This document shows positions 31,174 to 31,230 of a DNA stretch of 31,230 nucleotides, in pieces (within the stretch, counting starts at the first letter, position 1; every line of letters starts with the position of its first letter). A program made the translations under genes and the position numbers. The notes under the pieces were generated by a model that had not been told where the DNA came from, did not search any database, and saw nothing but the letters and a program-made list of their open reading frames with translations. Source of the stretch: Chara braunii (Eukaryota; Streptophyta; Charophyceae; Charales; Characeae); NCBI GenBank assembly GCA_003427395.1, contig BFEA01000439.1, forward strand, positions 1,211,429-1,242,658. The letters run 5' to 3'.

Positions 31174-31230
31174 TGTGGATGCCAACCTCCTGCCATGTCA
31201 TCGTCCCTGCCTCGTTTCTCCCCCCTCTCA

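Overview
This window looks like nuclear DNA of a green-lineage eukaryote, packed with repeats. Three signs point that way: decayed non-LTR (LINE) and chromodomain Ty3/gypsy elements, candidate spliced exons, and a short stranded piece of the plastid gene rbcL. Long CT/GA tracts, single unresolved bases (1089, 6971) and very few host exons suggest a draft assembly of a large, repeat-bloated genome. A charophyte alga such as Chara is a reasonable guess, but that is inference; nothing here identifies the species.

Layout. 1-3475: LINE debris (LINE #1 on the minus strand, plus detached LINE 3' ends) and an LTR-like repeat (minus strand, about 2010-2990). 3476-6571: an unassigned insert ending in A18, LINE #2, then two different LINE-type 3' ends in a row. 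6572-6781: rbcL fragment. 6782-7273: CT/GA tracts holding two hairpins, one part of a 130-bp perfect palindrome. 7273-10058: LINE #3, its 3' UTR, and again the second 3'-end family. 10059-13246: GC-rich DNA with a 22-bp repeat, trinucleotide repeats, a 1.9-kb pyrimidine-strand satellite and C- and A-runs. 13247-16031: mostly unassigned, with one possible gene 3' end (13834-14160) and a 220-bp tandem duplication. 16085-17060: second, inverted copy of the LTR-like repeat. 17611-18532: an unusually dense cluster of perfect hairpins. 19305-24869: one Ty3/gypsy chromovirus (gag, PR region, RT, RNase H, integrase, chromodomain), dead in every domain. 24870-31230: sparse. It holds a Pro/Gln-rich minus-strand frame, two exons of a leishmanolysin-like (M8) protein C-terminus with a likely GC-AG intron (28227-29091), and more LINE 3' ends and microsatellites.

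The genes do not form a pathway. The logic is that of transposon accumulation. All three LINEs are 5'-truncated below the reverse transcriptase core, keep the C-terminal zinc-binding region, and belong to one superfamily sharing a conserved 3' tail (roughly TTGCCGGGGAAATAGGAACC followed by a CCCCAGAATGG box and poly(A)). New insertions repeatedly start right behind older poly(A) tails. No intact coding gene, tRNA, rRNA or CRISPR array was found.
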